This document shows positions 7,726 through 16,477 of a DNA stretch of 64,000 nt, piece by piece. This DNA comes from Candidatus Poribacteria bacterium (lineage in GTDB: Bacteria; Poribacteria; WGA-4E; WGA-3G). Numbering within the stretch: position 1 is the stretch's first letter; every line of letters begins with the position of its first letter. Below the pieces are notes generated by a model. The model saw only the letters and a list, made by a program, of their open reading frames with translations, had not been told where the DNA came from and did not search any database. The translations under genes were made by a program, and so were the position numbers. Location of the stretch: positions 1-64,000 of the forward strand of contig JAJEDB010000039.1 in the NCBI GenBank assembly GCA_022821725.1, read 5' to 3'.

Positions 7726-8660
7726 CCGTGAATGTCCGACTTATGACGCTTAAATTGAGTACTGCGGGTAATCATTTCCTGATATGTGTCAGCGCGATGT
7801 GCGTCTGGACGACGGATGTTAAATTGCCTGAATCGCCAGAACGCTATGGAGAGAGCGGCATACTGAACAAAGCAGTCTAAGGACTGCCACTCACTTTCTG
7901 TCAAAGGACGCACTGCGTTGTAAGCGTCTAAGAACCGCTGTGCGGCCCCAAGGTTTAGCCGATCCTCCGGTGTATAACAACAACCGATAAGCGTCATTCC
8001 AACATCGATTAACAATGTATCATAACATCCCTCCTCGAAGTCGAGGATCGCGACCATCTGATTGCCGACGAAAAGGGTGTTATCCAAAAAAAGGTCTCCG
8101 TGTAGAAGTCCCATCGGAAGTCGCGCATTGAGTTGGGATTCCATCGCCGCCAATTGCGATTTCAACGATTCAACGAAGGGATGCGTGGCGAATGGTGTGC
8201 CTTGGACCTCCTCGAAAAAAGGGATCATCTGTGAAATCCCCATTGCGAATCGGGGCAGTTTCGCGATGGGTGGAATACAATGCAGCTGCGCCAACGCTTC
8301 ACCGAGGTGTGCCAGCGTATCGGGTGAGGATCGTGGTTGTTCCCCTTGCAGGAAGGGATAGAGCATTACGCTGCCGAATGTCTCGTGGATGAGGTATTTC
8401 CGGTCTTTCGTTGGGATAGGGTATACCGTCGGATAAGCATATTGGTGGAGATGTTGCAACAGGTCAATTTGCATGTTAAGTTCTGCTGGATCTTTTTCAT
8501 CGCAAATTTTGAGCAGAAACTCCCCCGCTGTGGTTGTTAGTTTAAAGTTGCTGTTCCCGAATCCACCGGGGATCTCTTCAAGTTTCAGCGGTGTACCAAT
8601 CGGATATTGTGAGACAATACGCGCGAGTTCTGTAGGTGAAAGGGTTGTGTAGCGTGCCAT
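7698..8660 (-). CDS. APH-fold small-molecule kinase (homoserine kinase type II-like)
   Basis: The protein has 320 residues of the aminoglycoside phosphotransferase/choline kinase fold. The ATP-binding lobe has GGFGNSNFKLTT and EFLLKICDEKDPAELNMQIDLLQHL. The catalytic loop is GLLHGDLFLDNTLF and the metal-binding segment is VAILDFEEGCYDTLLIDV. The pattern HGDLFxDNxLF...IDFExxCY is that of ThrB2-type homoserine kinases, but the family includes many other kinases, so the substrate is open. The last eight codons (FQFYLAEE) are read from the terminal repeat of the element at 7492-7725, so the native C terminus may have been replaced. Confidence 0.82.
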   Translation of the reverse strand: MARYTTLSPTELARIVSQYPIGTPLKLEEIPGGFGNSNFKLTTTAGEFLLKICDEKDPAELNMQIDLLQHLHQYAYPTVYPIPTKDRKYLIHETFGSVMLYPFLQGEQPRSSPDTLAHLGEALAQLHCIPPIAKLPRFAMGISQMIPFFEEVQGTPFATHPFVESLKSQLAAMESQLNARLPMGLLHGDLFLDNTLFVGNQMVAILDFEEGCYDTLLIDVGMTLIGCCYTPEDRLNLGAAQRFLDAYNAVRPLTESEWQSLDCFVQYAALSIAFWRFRQFNIRRPDAHRADTYQEMITRSTQFKRHKSDIHGFQFYLAEE

Positions 8661-8680
8661 ATCTTCCGGGTGTGGTCTTG

Positions 8681-9217
8681 CTAATTCGATTCAGTGTTTT
8701 TCTCTAATTCTCGAAATTCTGGAGAGTTACGAATGTTATCAAAGGCAGGTTCCGTTTTCGCTGCGGAAAGTGCTGCCTTGTCCACGCGAATTGCCTCACG
8801 CAACGAGGCGATTGAGAGCCCTTTTTCTGCCTTGTGTGAATAGGCGACCGCGAGGTTATAGTGTGCCTTCGCGAAGTCGACATCTAACTGAGTGGCGCGT
8901 TCCCATGCTTGAATCGCTTTGTCGAGTTCGCCCAAATTTCCATAGACAACGCCTAATGTGAAAAACGGCATGACCCACCCGGGTTCATTCTCGATTGCCA
9001 GGCTGAGTTCCATGATGGCTTGTCCAAAGTCGCCATCGTTGGCATACGCCATGCCCCAATTATAGTGTGCGACGGCAACGGGGTTCGGTTCAGGGACGTC
9101 CGTGCTTTGTGAGTAAGGGATCGCTTTCGGACCGCATGCAATGAAACAAAGCATCAAACCTACAATTAACATTAACCCGCCAAGGCGTAATTTGTTCAGT
9201 CCGTATAGAAAAGTCAT
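8681..9217 (-). CDS. TPR-repeat lipoprotein
   Basis: The protein has 178 residues. A lipoprotein signal ends with FIAC (Cys28). Three tetratricopeptide repeats follow: HYNWGMAYANDGDFGQAIMELSLA, a PFFTLGVVYGNLGELDKAI repeat and an AHYNLAVAYSHKAEKGLSI repeat. The tail is short and charged. It is probably anchored in the periplasm and holds a partner protein. GGAGGG precedes the ATG. It lies 20 bp upstream of the kinase on the same strand, so the two may be co-transcribed. No specific function can be given. Confidence 0.8.
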   Translation of the reverse strand: MTFLYGLNKLRLGGLMLIVGLMLCFIACGPKAIPYSQSTDVPEPNPVAVAHYNWGMAYANDGDFGQAIMELSLAIENEPGWVMPFFTLGVVYGNLGELDKAIQAWERATQLDVDFAKAHYNLAVAYSHKAEKGLSIASLREAIRVDKAALSAAKTEPAFDNIRNSPEFRELEKNTESN

Positions 9218-9267
9218 AGTTCTCCCTCCATCACTTCCTTAAATATTAGCAAAAGATGGGATTGGAA

Positions 9268-10725
9268 TCAAGGTGTCTCCGATTTTTCCACGTAAATGGC
9301 GTAGACTTTCGGGTCTTCTGGGCGGATTCCGGCGTAATTCAGCCTGATTCGGATTGTTCCATTTCTCCCGTCAACCCGTTTCCCTTTTTTCCATGCCGCC
9401 GTCTGATGAAAACCCGATGTGAAAGGAAGACAGTCGTCTCTGGTGTACCCTTCGATGGGTTGAAAACGCTCGTCTAAGATGTCAAGTGTAACCTGACCGT
9501 ATTCCGACAAACCATCAACATTCAGTGCCACCGTGCAAGACTCTCCTTCAAGGTCAATGGGTGTCGAAATTACGTGGTGCGGTTGTTCTGTTTTTCGAGG
9601 CATATCCGCTGCCTGAAGATAGCCGAGTCGATCCCGCTGCCACGTTGCGATCCGAACCCCGTTACTCAGTTGCTCCGGCCACGGGGCATACCAGAAAAGT
9701 GTCTCATCACCAACGTTCTCAAAACCTTGTCCCTGCATAAGTGAGGCGTGTTTGAAATTCATCGGTGTTGGCAAGTGTTCAAAATCGTCTTCCGCCGCTT
9801 CTACCATCTGAAAATCTGGAATCGGTTCGCGATAATGCAGTGCGTCGTTGCTGACAACCAAACCGAGATCCATCGTCACGTGCCGACGATCGTTGTTCTC
9901 CGGTCCGTGCCACTGTCCATAGAAACCGAGAATCACATTCCCACGGTTCCATAGTGCCGCGCCGAGATGGACCTGTTCCCCTTGGTGTGCCCCGTAGACG
10001 ACAGGTCTTGGTGGGATATTGCCGCGTCTGAGCCCCAAGCACGATGCCTCGCTCCACTGTTCAAAATCGTAGGACGCATACATCACCATCTGCCGTGTAG
10101 GACCGATGTGGCTTCCACCGTGGGCACTCAGATAGTAGCATCCGTTGAATTTCGTAACGCCGGACATCTCACAGGAGGGTGGATTCGGGTGCCGTTCAGC
10201 TTCTCGCCATCGGAGTCCGTCTTCACTGAACATGACTGCGAATTTTGGGGAATATTTTGAAGTCTCAATAATGGCTTTGAACCGACGTGCGGGATCGGGA
10301 TCGTCTGGTTCATAGTAGACCACGCAGGCCTGGATGTGATATTGTCCGCCTTGTATATCGACGAGATTGTTTCGGGTGGATCCGTTATATGCGACCAGTT
10401 CGAGTTCCGGTTTCTCCCAGTTGTATCCATCACGACTTTTTGCGAAACACACCCGTTGGTGCCAACTTTCGTCGTCTCCGTGTCCGAGATACCACATCCA
10501 GAGTTCGTCGCCAACGCGATGGACCGATCCGTAATAGATGACGCAGGCACTGTCTGGTGCGCCGGGCGGACCGGGACGCACCACAATTTGTGTCCGATCG
10601 ACCCCGGCTCTGTAAGGTACGAGTTGTAGATGGACGCAGTGTTGAAATGGGATGCTGTAGTCATCGAAAGGGAAAAGCACTATCTGATCTGTACTGACGT
10701 GTTCGGGATTGTTTTTGATAATCAT
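9268..10725 (-). CDS. Five-bladed beta-propeller protein, glycoside-hydrolase-like (GH43/GH32 clan style)
   Basis: The protein has 485 residues and no signal peptide. Repeated blade motifs are visible, such as WMWYLGHGDD, FAKSRDGYNWEKPEL, AVMFSEDGLRWREAE, MYASYDFEQWSEA and LVVSNDALHYREP, the S-x-D-x-x-x-W pattern of GH43/GH32-type propellers. The last 100 residues look like a beta-sandwich. Homologues in this clan cleave or phosphorylyse beta-mannosides, arabinans or fructans. I cannot assign catalytic carboxylates with confidence, so the substrate is unknown. The next gene upstream on the same strand is the beta-lactamase-fold esterase, 46 bp away. Confidence 0.6.
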   Translation of the reverse strand: MIIKNNPEHVSTDQIVLFPFDDYSIPFQHCVHLQLVPYRAGVDRTQIVVRPGPPGAPDSACVIYYGSVHRVGDELWMWYLGHGDDESWHQRVCFAKSRDGYNWEKPELELVAYNGSTRNNLVDIQGGQYHIQACVVYYEPDDPDPARRFKAIIETSKYSPKFAVMFSEDGLRWREAERHPNPPSCEMSGVTKFNGCYYLSAHGGSHIGPTRQMVMYASYDFEQWSEASCLGLRRGNIPPRPVVYGAHQGEQVHLGAALWNRGNVILGFYGQWHGPENNDRRHVTMDLGLVVSNDALHYREPIPDFQMVEAAEDDFEHLPTPMNFKHASLMQGQGFENVGDETLFWYAPWPEQLSNGVRIATWQRDRLGYLQAADMPRKTEQPHHVISTPIDLEGESCTVALNVDGLSEYGQVTLDILDERFQPIEGYTRDDCLPFTSGFHQTAAWKKGKRVDGRNGTIRIRLNYAGIRPEDPKVYAIYVEKSETP

Positions 10726-10771
10726 GTTATAGTTGTGGGTTATCGGTCTTCAGTTTGCCTCGCAGTGAGAG

Positions 10772-12055
10772 TTAAAGAGGTTTCTGGTGTACATCAGGCG
10801 TTTCTTTTAAAATTGCGGCGTAGATGCGCGGTTTAAGGGTCTGGCTCAATTCGGAAAATGGGATATGTTGTGCGAGGGTGATTGCCACCAGTTCATCTCG
10901 CGGTGAAATCCAGAATTCAGTGCTTGTCCCGCCAATCCAGCCGTATTCATCCACTTGGGAAGCGGGTATCCAGTCCGTCTGCTGGACGCGAACCGAGACA
11001 CCGAGTCCGAAACCGAGTCCAGCGTAACGTTCATCCGGTTTTTTATCCAGCGGTATCAAATGCGCTGGTAAATGATTGCGCGTCATCAATTCGACGGATT
11101 CAGGCTTCAGGAGCTGTGTTCCTTCAAGGGTGCCTCTACCTGAGAGCATCAGACACAATCGGGTAAAATCAGCAGCGGTAGAGACCAAACCACCACCGGC
11201 AGATAGGAATTTCGGTTTCTGCATGAAACTATTTTTGGATACATGACCCGTTCCGCCCGCCGGAGCATCAATCGTTTGCAGACCTCCGCCCGGTTTTGGA
11301 CCGTACATATTCGCGAACCGATCTATCTTCTCCTGTGGTACGTAAAATCCGGTATCGGGCATCCCTAAGGGTTGGAAGATCCGATCGGCTAAAAACACAT
11401 CAAAGGGCTGACCGGAAACCACCTCAATCAATCTACCCAAGACATCTGCGGCGATGCTATAGTGCCATTTCGTTCCGGGTGGGTACAACAACGGAATCCT
11501 GCCGAGCCTCTCAACCATCTCCTGTAGGTCACACGCATGCAGACGGTGCAGACCTGCCTCGCGGTAACGTTTGTCGATTGCGGTTTGGCCTGCCATATAT
11601 CGTGCGGCACCCGGCAATCCAGCGGTATGACGCATCAGATCTCGGACGGTCATATCCCGATCTGCTTCAACCAACCTGAGTGATCCTCCATCTGCATCCA
11701 CTGCTACTTTCAGTCCATCTAATTCGGGTAGGTAGGTCGAAGTCGGAGCATCCAGTTGTAGTTTTCCTTCCTCACAGAGCATCATCACTGCCACTGCAGC
11801 GATCGGTTTGGTCATTGAATAGATACGGAAAATCGTATCTTTTTGCATCGACTTATTCGCTGCAATGTCCATCATACCGGATGCCTTAAAGTATGCCACT
11901 TTACCACGCCGTGCCACAACTGTGACCGCACCCGCGAGTCGCTCTGCGTCAATAAACTTTTGCGATGTCGTGGAGATACACGCAAGTCGTTTCGCTGAGA
12001 GCCCTACCTCGTGCGGTGCCGCGGTTAGATTGGAAATTAGTTCTACGGTGTTCAT
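10772..12055 (-). CDS. Serine hydrolase of the beta-lactamase / esterase EstB family
   Basis: The protein has 427 residues. The nucleophile motif SMTK is at 80-83 (Ser80, Lys83) and the second motif YS at 199-200, in the order of class C beta-lactamases, DD-peptidases and EstB-type esterases. GLGFGLGVSV and a C-terminal GGTSTEFWISP region supply the third motif area. No signal peptide is visible, so a cytoplasmic esterase is more likely than a true beta-lactamase. It forms a leftward pair with the propeller gene 46 bp downstream. Confidence 0.85.
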   Translation of the reverse strand: MNTVELISNLTAAPHEVGLSAKRLACISTTSQKFIDAERLAGAVTVVARRGKVAYFKASGMMDIAANKSMQKDTIFRIYSMTKPIAAVAVMMLCEEGKLQLDAPTSTYLPELDGLKVAVDADGGSLRLVEADRDMTVRDLMRHTAGLPGAARYMAGQTAIDKRYREAGLHRLHACDLQEMVERLGRIPLLYPPGTKWHYSIAADVLGRLIEVVSGQPFDVFLADRIFQPLGMPDTGFYVPQEKIDRFANMYGPKPGGGLQTIDAPAGGTGHVSKNSFMQKPKFLSAGGGLVSTAADFTRLCLMLSGRGTLEGTQLLKPESVELMTRNHLPAHLIPLDKKPDERYAGLGFGLGVSVRVQQTDWIPASQVDEYGWIGGTSTEFWISPRDELVAITLAQHIPFSELSQTLKPRIYAAILKETPDVHQKPL

Positions 12056-12174
12056 AATGGCGTTCTATTTTTTTCAGGAGAGTTTTGAGTGCTAAGGATT
12101 CACGGGTTTCTCCTGTTAAGGATACCACATCAGTGATAGAATGTCACATTTTTCGAGCAATATGCCTTCTGAGG

Positions 12175-13413
12175 CTACACAAGTGCGTTCAGGATTGGGA
12201 GTAGGGTGCGTATGGTTGGGACCTCTCGAAATGTGAAGCCAAACTGTGAGAAATACGCAGAGGCCGCGAGTGCGTCAGCGATAAGCGGCTTTTTTTCTAA
12301 CGCCTTTGAGACACCGAGGATAAGGGACACATGTTTCTGTTCAGCGAGTGTATTGAGTCGCGCGATGAGATGTCCTTGATGCCACGGATGAAATAACTCA
12401 ATGGCGGTCTCTACACCGCTTTTGTGAACGAGTTGATAGTCTGGAAAGCAGTAGAGATCGCCCGGTAAAGGGAGGAACTGACTGCCGGGACGGATCTGCC
12501 AGTCATCGGTTTTGTTCCCCAGCATTGTCTGAAAGAGTTGAATGTCTTCAGGGATATACGCCAGGAACTGTTGCGAAATCGGCTTAATCCCGCACGATTC
12601 ATCGAGAGATAACCGCCAGCCAGTATTTCTGGACTGCGTATTTCGGAACTGGATCTCCGCAGTGAGTTCCCATTTGGGTTGATGCAGCACGGCGACGAAG
12701 AAATTCGCCAAATTCATGCCGTATCGTTTTGTTTTGTAAAAGAGATTGAGCGGTCCGTCCACCGTAATCTGATAGCGTTCTTCTTCTTTCCGAATCGTGG
12801 AGAGGAGTTGGTTGAATCTGAGATACTTGAACAGTTGACGGAGTTCGGCTGTCATCGAGTCGGCGAGTTTTAGTGTGAGACTGTTACTGTGGAGAAGTAA
12901 CCCTTGGACCTGTGCGGTGTTATAGCGGTGGAGCAGGTGTTCAGCAGAGAGCGTCTTGAATGTCAAGACCTGTTGATGACTCGGCAGATCTGCGTAAAGC
13001 TTGGCAGTTAGGTCGGCTCCATCTGTCGGCGCAATTTCTGGTTGCGATTCCGCCAACACTTTGCCTTGGTAATCGGCGTAATTCTCGAACGTTTCTTGTG
13101 AAAGGAGGCGGCTGGTCTCCGTGAAGAGTTTTTGTCGGAATGCGATCAATGCTTCGTTGGGTGTCGTATCAAACTCTGTCCGATCTAACAGGAGTTTTTC
13201 GAGTCCGCGCTTGACAATAAGGGTTCCCGGTGTGCTATCAATGATGTGCTTGCTGCTTTCCAAGAGCGTCGCGCGTGGCTTGTCTGGCGATTCTTCAAAA
13301 ACAGCGATTAATTGCTCGGCGATTCCCAATAACCGATTATCTGCTGGATTCACAAACTGTGGTAAAATCTGACCGTTCTGGGTTTTGTAACGGAGCAGAT
13401 CTTTAGTAAGCAT
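12175..13413 (-). CDS. DUF790 / Bax1-type nuclease, partner of XPB helicase
   Basis: The protein has 412 residues. DUF790 proteins include archaeal Bax1, a structure-specific endonuclease that binds XPB. Here the N-terminal half is helical (MLTKDLLRYKT start, LLRYK being typical). The C-terminal third carries the nuclease-like core: GDLYCFPDYQLVH with the metal aspartate, then VETAIELFHPWHQGHL in the position of the family's EIVGFWTPEYL strand, then SLILGVSKAL. The XPB helicase gene lies 95 bp upstream on the same strand, the arrangement known from archaea. The leader is a gene-boundary repeat end (13414-13437). Function as a repair nuclease is inferred from family and neighbour. Confidence 0.8.
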   Translation of the reverse strand: MLTKDLLRYKTQNGQILPQFVNPADNRLLGIAEQLIAVFEESPDKPRATLLESSKHIIDSTPGTLIVKRGLEKLLLDRTEFDTTPNEALIAFRQKLFTETSRLLSQETFENYADYQGKVLAESQPEIAPTDGADLTAKLYADLPSHQQVLTFKTLSAEHLLHRYNTAQVQGLLLHSNSLTLKLADSMTAELRQLFKYLRFNQLLSTIRKEEERYQITVDGPLNLFYKTKRYGMNLANFFVAVLHQPKWELTAEIQFRNTQSRNTGWRLSLDESCGIKPISQQFLAYIPEDIQLFQTMLGNKTDDWQIRPGSQFLPLPGDLYCFPDYQLVHKSGVETAIELFHPWHQGHLIARLNTLAEQKHVSLILGVSKALEKKPLIADALAASAYFSQFGFTFREVPTIRTLLPILNALV

Positions 13414-13437
13414 TTTTTAATTATACCTTGCGGTTAA
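13414..13437 (-). repeat. Gene-boundary repeat end as leader of the DUF790 gene
   Basis: On the minus strand ACCGCAAGGTATAATTAAAA leads straight into the ATG; AAGG acts as the ribosome site. Only this end is recognisable; the rest of 13438-13508 is unlike the full copies. Confidence 0.6.
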
Positions 13438-13508
13438 ATGGCGTGGTTTTGGACTTTAGCACTGTTTTCTCGAATCCGCTCTCCAGACGATGTGCTGAAG
13501 TCGATTAT

Positions 13509-14888
13509 TTACGAAAGTTGGTAGGCGTGGTGTTGTCTGCGCCGCTTGTTGACATAGTGTTCGCCGGTCTGTTTGGAGATGAGTTCGTAGAGCACTGCCT
13601 GTTTGCCTTCTCGCTTGCGGAGGATGCGTCCTAACCGTTGGACGTGTTCTCGGACACTGCCACTTCCAGAGACAATGATGCCGACATTCGCTTCCGGAAC
13701 ATCTACGCCTTCGTTGAGAACTTTAGAAGTGACGAGGATGGAATAGGTGCCGTCGCGAAACTTGTTCAAAAAATCATTCCGTTCCTTGAGTTTCGTCTGA
13801 TGCGTTAGCACTGGCAGAAAGAAACGCGTGCCGAGTTGATACGCTGTATCGTTGTCCTGTGTAAAGATGAGGATCCGATCCCCGCGGTGCCGCTGAATGA
13901 GTTTCCACACCCATTCCTGCTTTGTCGTTGAGGCAAAACTGAGCTGCTTCTGCGCGCGATACGCTTTAAAAACAGCGCGTCCTTCGTCTGTTTGAGAGGC
14001 TTTCCAGAGAAAATAGTGCCAGCCGCGCGGTGTCCCCATGTTAATGCGCTCCTGTTTAAGGAAGTTTAAATAGGTGCGTCGGGCTTCTTCGTATCGAACC
14101 CGCTCCGTGTCTTCCATCTCAACCGCAATCGTGACAACTCGGTACTCGGAGAGCGTTTTTCCAGAGAGTTCTTGCACCTTCGCTTCATAACACGGTTCAC
14201 CGATAAGTGTATAGAGCCGACTTTCTTTTCCATCGGTCCGTTCTGGTGTCGCTGTCAATCCGAGACGAAAAGGAGCGATGCTGCTGATGGCGGCATATTG
14301 ATACTGATCGCTCGGTAGGTGATGGCATTCATCGAAAATAGCAAAGCCGAACCGATTTCCGTAATAGGGTGCATGCATGACAGCGGATTGATACGTGGTG
14401 ACGGTAAGATCTTTCAGTTCGTGATAACCACCGCCATAAAGTCCCACCTCTTGTCCGAAATGTTCTTTCAACACGGTATACCATTGCTGCATTAAGTCGA
14501 TTGTCGGCACGTGCACGAGTGTGGGACGTTGCGTGTCCGCGATGAGCAGAATCGCGATAAAGGTTTTACCGGCACCGGTAGGGAGGCTCACTACACCCCG
14601 TTTGCCGTTGGCGTGCCAGGCGTCTATTGCCTCGGTCTGATAAGGGTAGGGGGACATCGTGTGTTGATGCGTAAAGGCTTCGACTGTAAACTGCCGCGCT
14701 GTGTCCTGATACGCGATGTCGTGTGCGCGCAGCTGTGAAACGATATGCCGATAGCGATAGGCGGGGGCACGAAAGGTGAGGGTGCGTTCATCCCAGCGGA
14801 GATCTGGCAATCGAGTTTCGAGTGTCTCTGGAACGTTCTGTAGGATCAGAGTGCCTTTGTCGAAGTTGATTTTTAACGGTGTTTCCAT
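13509..14888 (-). CDS. XPB-type DNA repair helicase (superfamily 2)
   Basis: The protein has 459 residues. An N-terminal region of about 70 residues resembles the damage-recognition domain of XPB. Helicase motifs follow: Q-like PYPYQTEAI, Walker A LPTGAGKT (102-109), the DEAH-box variant DECH (186-189), LGLTATPERTDG, then in the second RecA domain ILIFTQDN, LVTSKVLNEGVDVP and QRLGRILRKREGK. The RED motif of archaeal XPB follows TAT in the same context, and here reads RTD (217-219). XPB opens DNA around lesions. In archaea it works with Bax1, and a Bax1-like gene follows 95 bp downstream here. AAGGTG precedes the ATG. Confidence 0.88.
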   Translation of the reverse strand: METPLKINFDKGTLILQNVPETLETRLPDLRWDERTLTFRAPAYRYRHIVSQLRAHDIAYQDTARQFTVEAFTHQHTMSPYPYQTEAIDAWHANGKRGVVSLPTGAGKTFIAILLIADTQRPTLVHVPTIDLMQQWYTVLKEHFGQEVGLYGGGYHELKDLTVTTYQSAVMHAPYYGNRFGFAIFDECHHLPSDQYQYAAISSIAPFRLGLTATPERTDGKESRLYTLIGEPCYEAKVQELSGKTLSEYRVVTIAVEMEDTERVRYEEARRTYLNFLKQERINMGTPRGWHYFLWKASQTDEGRAVFKAYRAQKQLSFASTTKQEWVWKLIQRHRGDRILIFTQDNDTAYQLGTRFFLPVLTHQTKLKERNDFLNKFRDGTYSILVTSKVLNEGVDVPEANVGIIVSGSGSVREHVQRLGRILRKREGKQAVLYELISKQTGEHYVNKRRRQHHAYQLS

Positions 14889-14999
14889 AAATCACACCTT
14901 CACTTCAGGAGGGCGGTGCGTGAGATAATCGGCGTATCTAAGCGTTTAGAGAGTAGGGCGTGCGGTTCTTGAAATATTGTTTTTTATTTTTTACCTTTT

Positions 15000-15051
15000 C
15001 GCAGAATTTGTCAAGGAGGAATTTGACATTTCTGCGGAAAAGTGTTAGAAT
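15000..15051 (+). promoter_or_regulatory. Promoter with overlapping dyad upstream of the small membrane protein
   Basis: TTGACA (15023-15028), a 17-base spacer and TAGAAT (15046-15051). The -35 box is one arm of an imperfect inverted repeat, 15000-15014 against 15023-15036 (CGCAGAA...TTGTCAA). The dyad could be an operator site. The transcript would start about 35 bp before the ATG. Confidence 0.65.
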
Positions 15052-15095
15052 TCTGAAAAGATTCGTTTTAGCCTTTTAATAGAGGGGTGTTAAGC

Positions 15096-15311
15096 ATGGA
15101 CAATCAAGAATTCCAAAGACACGTCTTAAATTGGATAGAGCGCGTGGATGCCCGCCTTGGTTCACTTGAACAGGATGTAAGTTGGATAAAGGAAAAAATG
15201 GAAGGTCGCTCTGAGTCATCATCAACGCACCGAGCGAACCTTGCTATCGGTATTAGTATTGTTGTTGGTATTGGAAGCCTCATCGGACTCATTATTAGTT
15301 GGGTGAAGTAA
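15096..15311 (+). CDS. Small membrane-anchored coiled-coil protein (XhlA-like)
   Basis: The protein has 71 residues. Residues 1-45 are amphipathic helix with heptad spacing (WIERVDARLGSLEQDVSWIKEKM), then a Ser/Thr linker and one C-terminal membrane helix (AIGISIVVGIGSLIGLIISW) ending in VK. The plan is that of XhlA/haemolysin-type small proteins, whose role outside prophages is unclear. GAGGGG lies about ten bases before the ATG; a GTG at 15087 is a possible earlier start. It has its own promoter and no operon partner. No phage genes are nearby. Confidence 0.7.
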   Translation: MDNQEFQRHVLNWIERVDARLGSLEQDVSWIKEKMEGRSESSSTHRANLAIGISIVVGIGSLIGLIISWVK

Positions 15312-15459
15312 GAAACAGATTAGTTCCCTGTCAAAAATGAATATATCTCATCCTATTCCATTTCTCTCCAATAAACTACCGGTGGTTTGAAGATAAAGCC
15401 ACTTTCCCTGCTAAAATGGACGTATCTTTGACATAAAATCTACAGAGAGGACAGAACCC

Positions 15460-16425
15460 GTGCCGAAACTCATAATTATGCCGCCACAGGACGCGGAATC
15501 ACACGAATGGGCTGAACGTCTCCAGAACGAATTGCCCGCATACACCGTCGTCTTACCAGAGACAGACCAAGCAGTGAACGAACACCTCCCCGATGCAGAT
15601 GCTGTCTACGGTTGGGTGTCCCCGGAACAACTGCCGTTGGCGAAAAATCTGAAGTGGCTACAGAACCCCGCTGCGGGTCCCTTCCCCGGCTACTATTATC
15701 CAGCGTTGATCGAACATCCCGTCGTCGCCTGTAACCCGCGTGGTATTTACAACGACCATATTTCGCAACATATCATGATGTTCGTGCTTGCGCTTTCGCG
15801 TGGGCTGCCTTACTATATGGATGCACAACGTGAAGGTCTGTGGGAGAAAGATGCCCGTAAAAGTGGATACATCGACCTCGCACAAGCGACAGCGTTAATT
15901 GTCGGTGTTGGCGGTATCGGACATGAAACCGCACGACTCTGCGATCAATTCGGGATGAAAGTGATCGGTGTCGATCCGAGGTGGGAGTATGAAGTGCCTT
16001 TTGTAGAGAAGCACGAACCCGCCGAACTTGACGCACTCCTCCCGCTCGCCGATTTTGTGATAACGACGACACCACACACACCTGAAACCGAGGGAATGTG
16101 GGGTAAAGACCGTTTCACCCTGATGAAACGGACGGCTTACTTCATTAATATCGGGCGCGGTAAAACGACCAAACTCGCCGACCTTATTGACGCACTTGAG
16201 CAGGGAAGTATTGCGGGCTGCGGCTTAGATGTGTTTGAGGTTGAACCTTTACCTGCTGAAAGTCCATTGTGGCATCTGCCCAATGTGTTAATAACACCAC
16301 ATATCGCTGTAAAAGATGCGGAGAACCTTCTGGGACGGCGGTTTGAGATTCTTTTGGAAAACGCCCGTCGGTTTGTTGACGGGGCACCGTTGCAGAACGT
16401 CGTCAATAAGGCGGCATGGTATTAA
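15460..16425 (+). CDS. D-isomer-specific 2-hydroxyacid dehydrogenase
   Basis: The protein has 321 residues. The NAD-binding domain has VGVGGIGHETARLCDQFGMKVIGVDP with the acidic residue that prefers NAD. The catalytic arginine region is NIGRGK, and the catalytic His follows in LPNVLITPHIA with the paired Glu in FEVEPLP. It reduces 2-keto acids to D-2-hydroxyacids or the reverse; glyoxylate/hydroxypyruvate-type substrates are plausible but unproven. The GTG start is supported by GAGAGGA eight bases upstream. The PhyH-HEAT gene follows 52 bp downstream. Confidence 0.9.
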   Translation: MPKLIIMPPQDAESHEWAERLQNELPAYTVVLPETDQAVNEHLPDADAVYGWVSPEQLPLAKNLKWLQNPAAGPFPGYYYPALIEHPVVACNPRGIYNDHISQHIMMFVLALSRGLPYYMDAQREGLWEKDARKSGYIDLAQATALIVGVGGIGHETARLCDQFGMKVIGVDPRWEYEVPFVEKHEPAELDALLPLADFVITTTPHTPETEGMWGKDRFTLMKRTAYFINIGRGKTTKLADLIDALEQGSIAGCGLDVFEVEPLPAESPLWHLPNVLITPHIAVKDAENLLGRRFEILLENARRFVDGAPLQNVVNKAAWY

Positions 16426-16477
16426 AGCATTTCAGAAGGTCGTAGGCACACGCCGTTGTGCCGTGAGAAAAAGAGGT

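Noticed and set aside
16316..16477. N-terminal extension of the PhyH-HEAT frame
   Set aside because: It overlaps the end of the dehydrogenase gene, has no ribosome site and reads as low-complexity basic residues; the ATG at 16478 has AAGAGG upstream.
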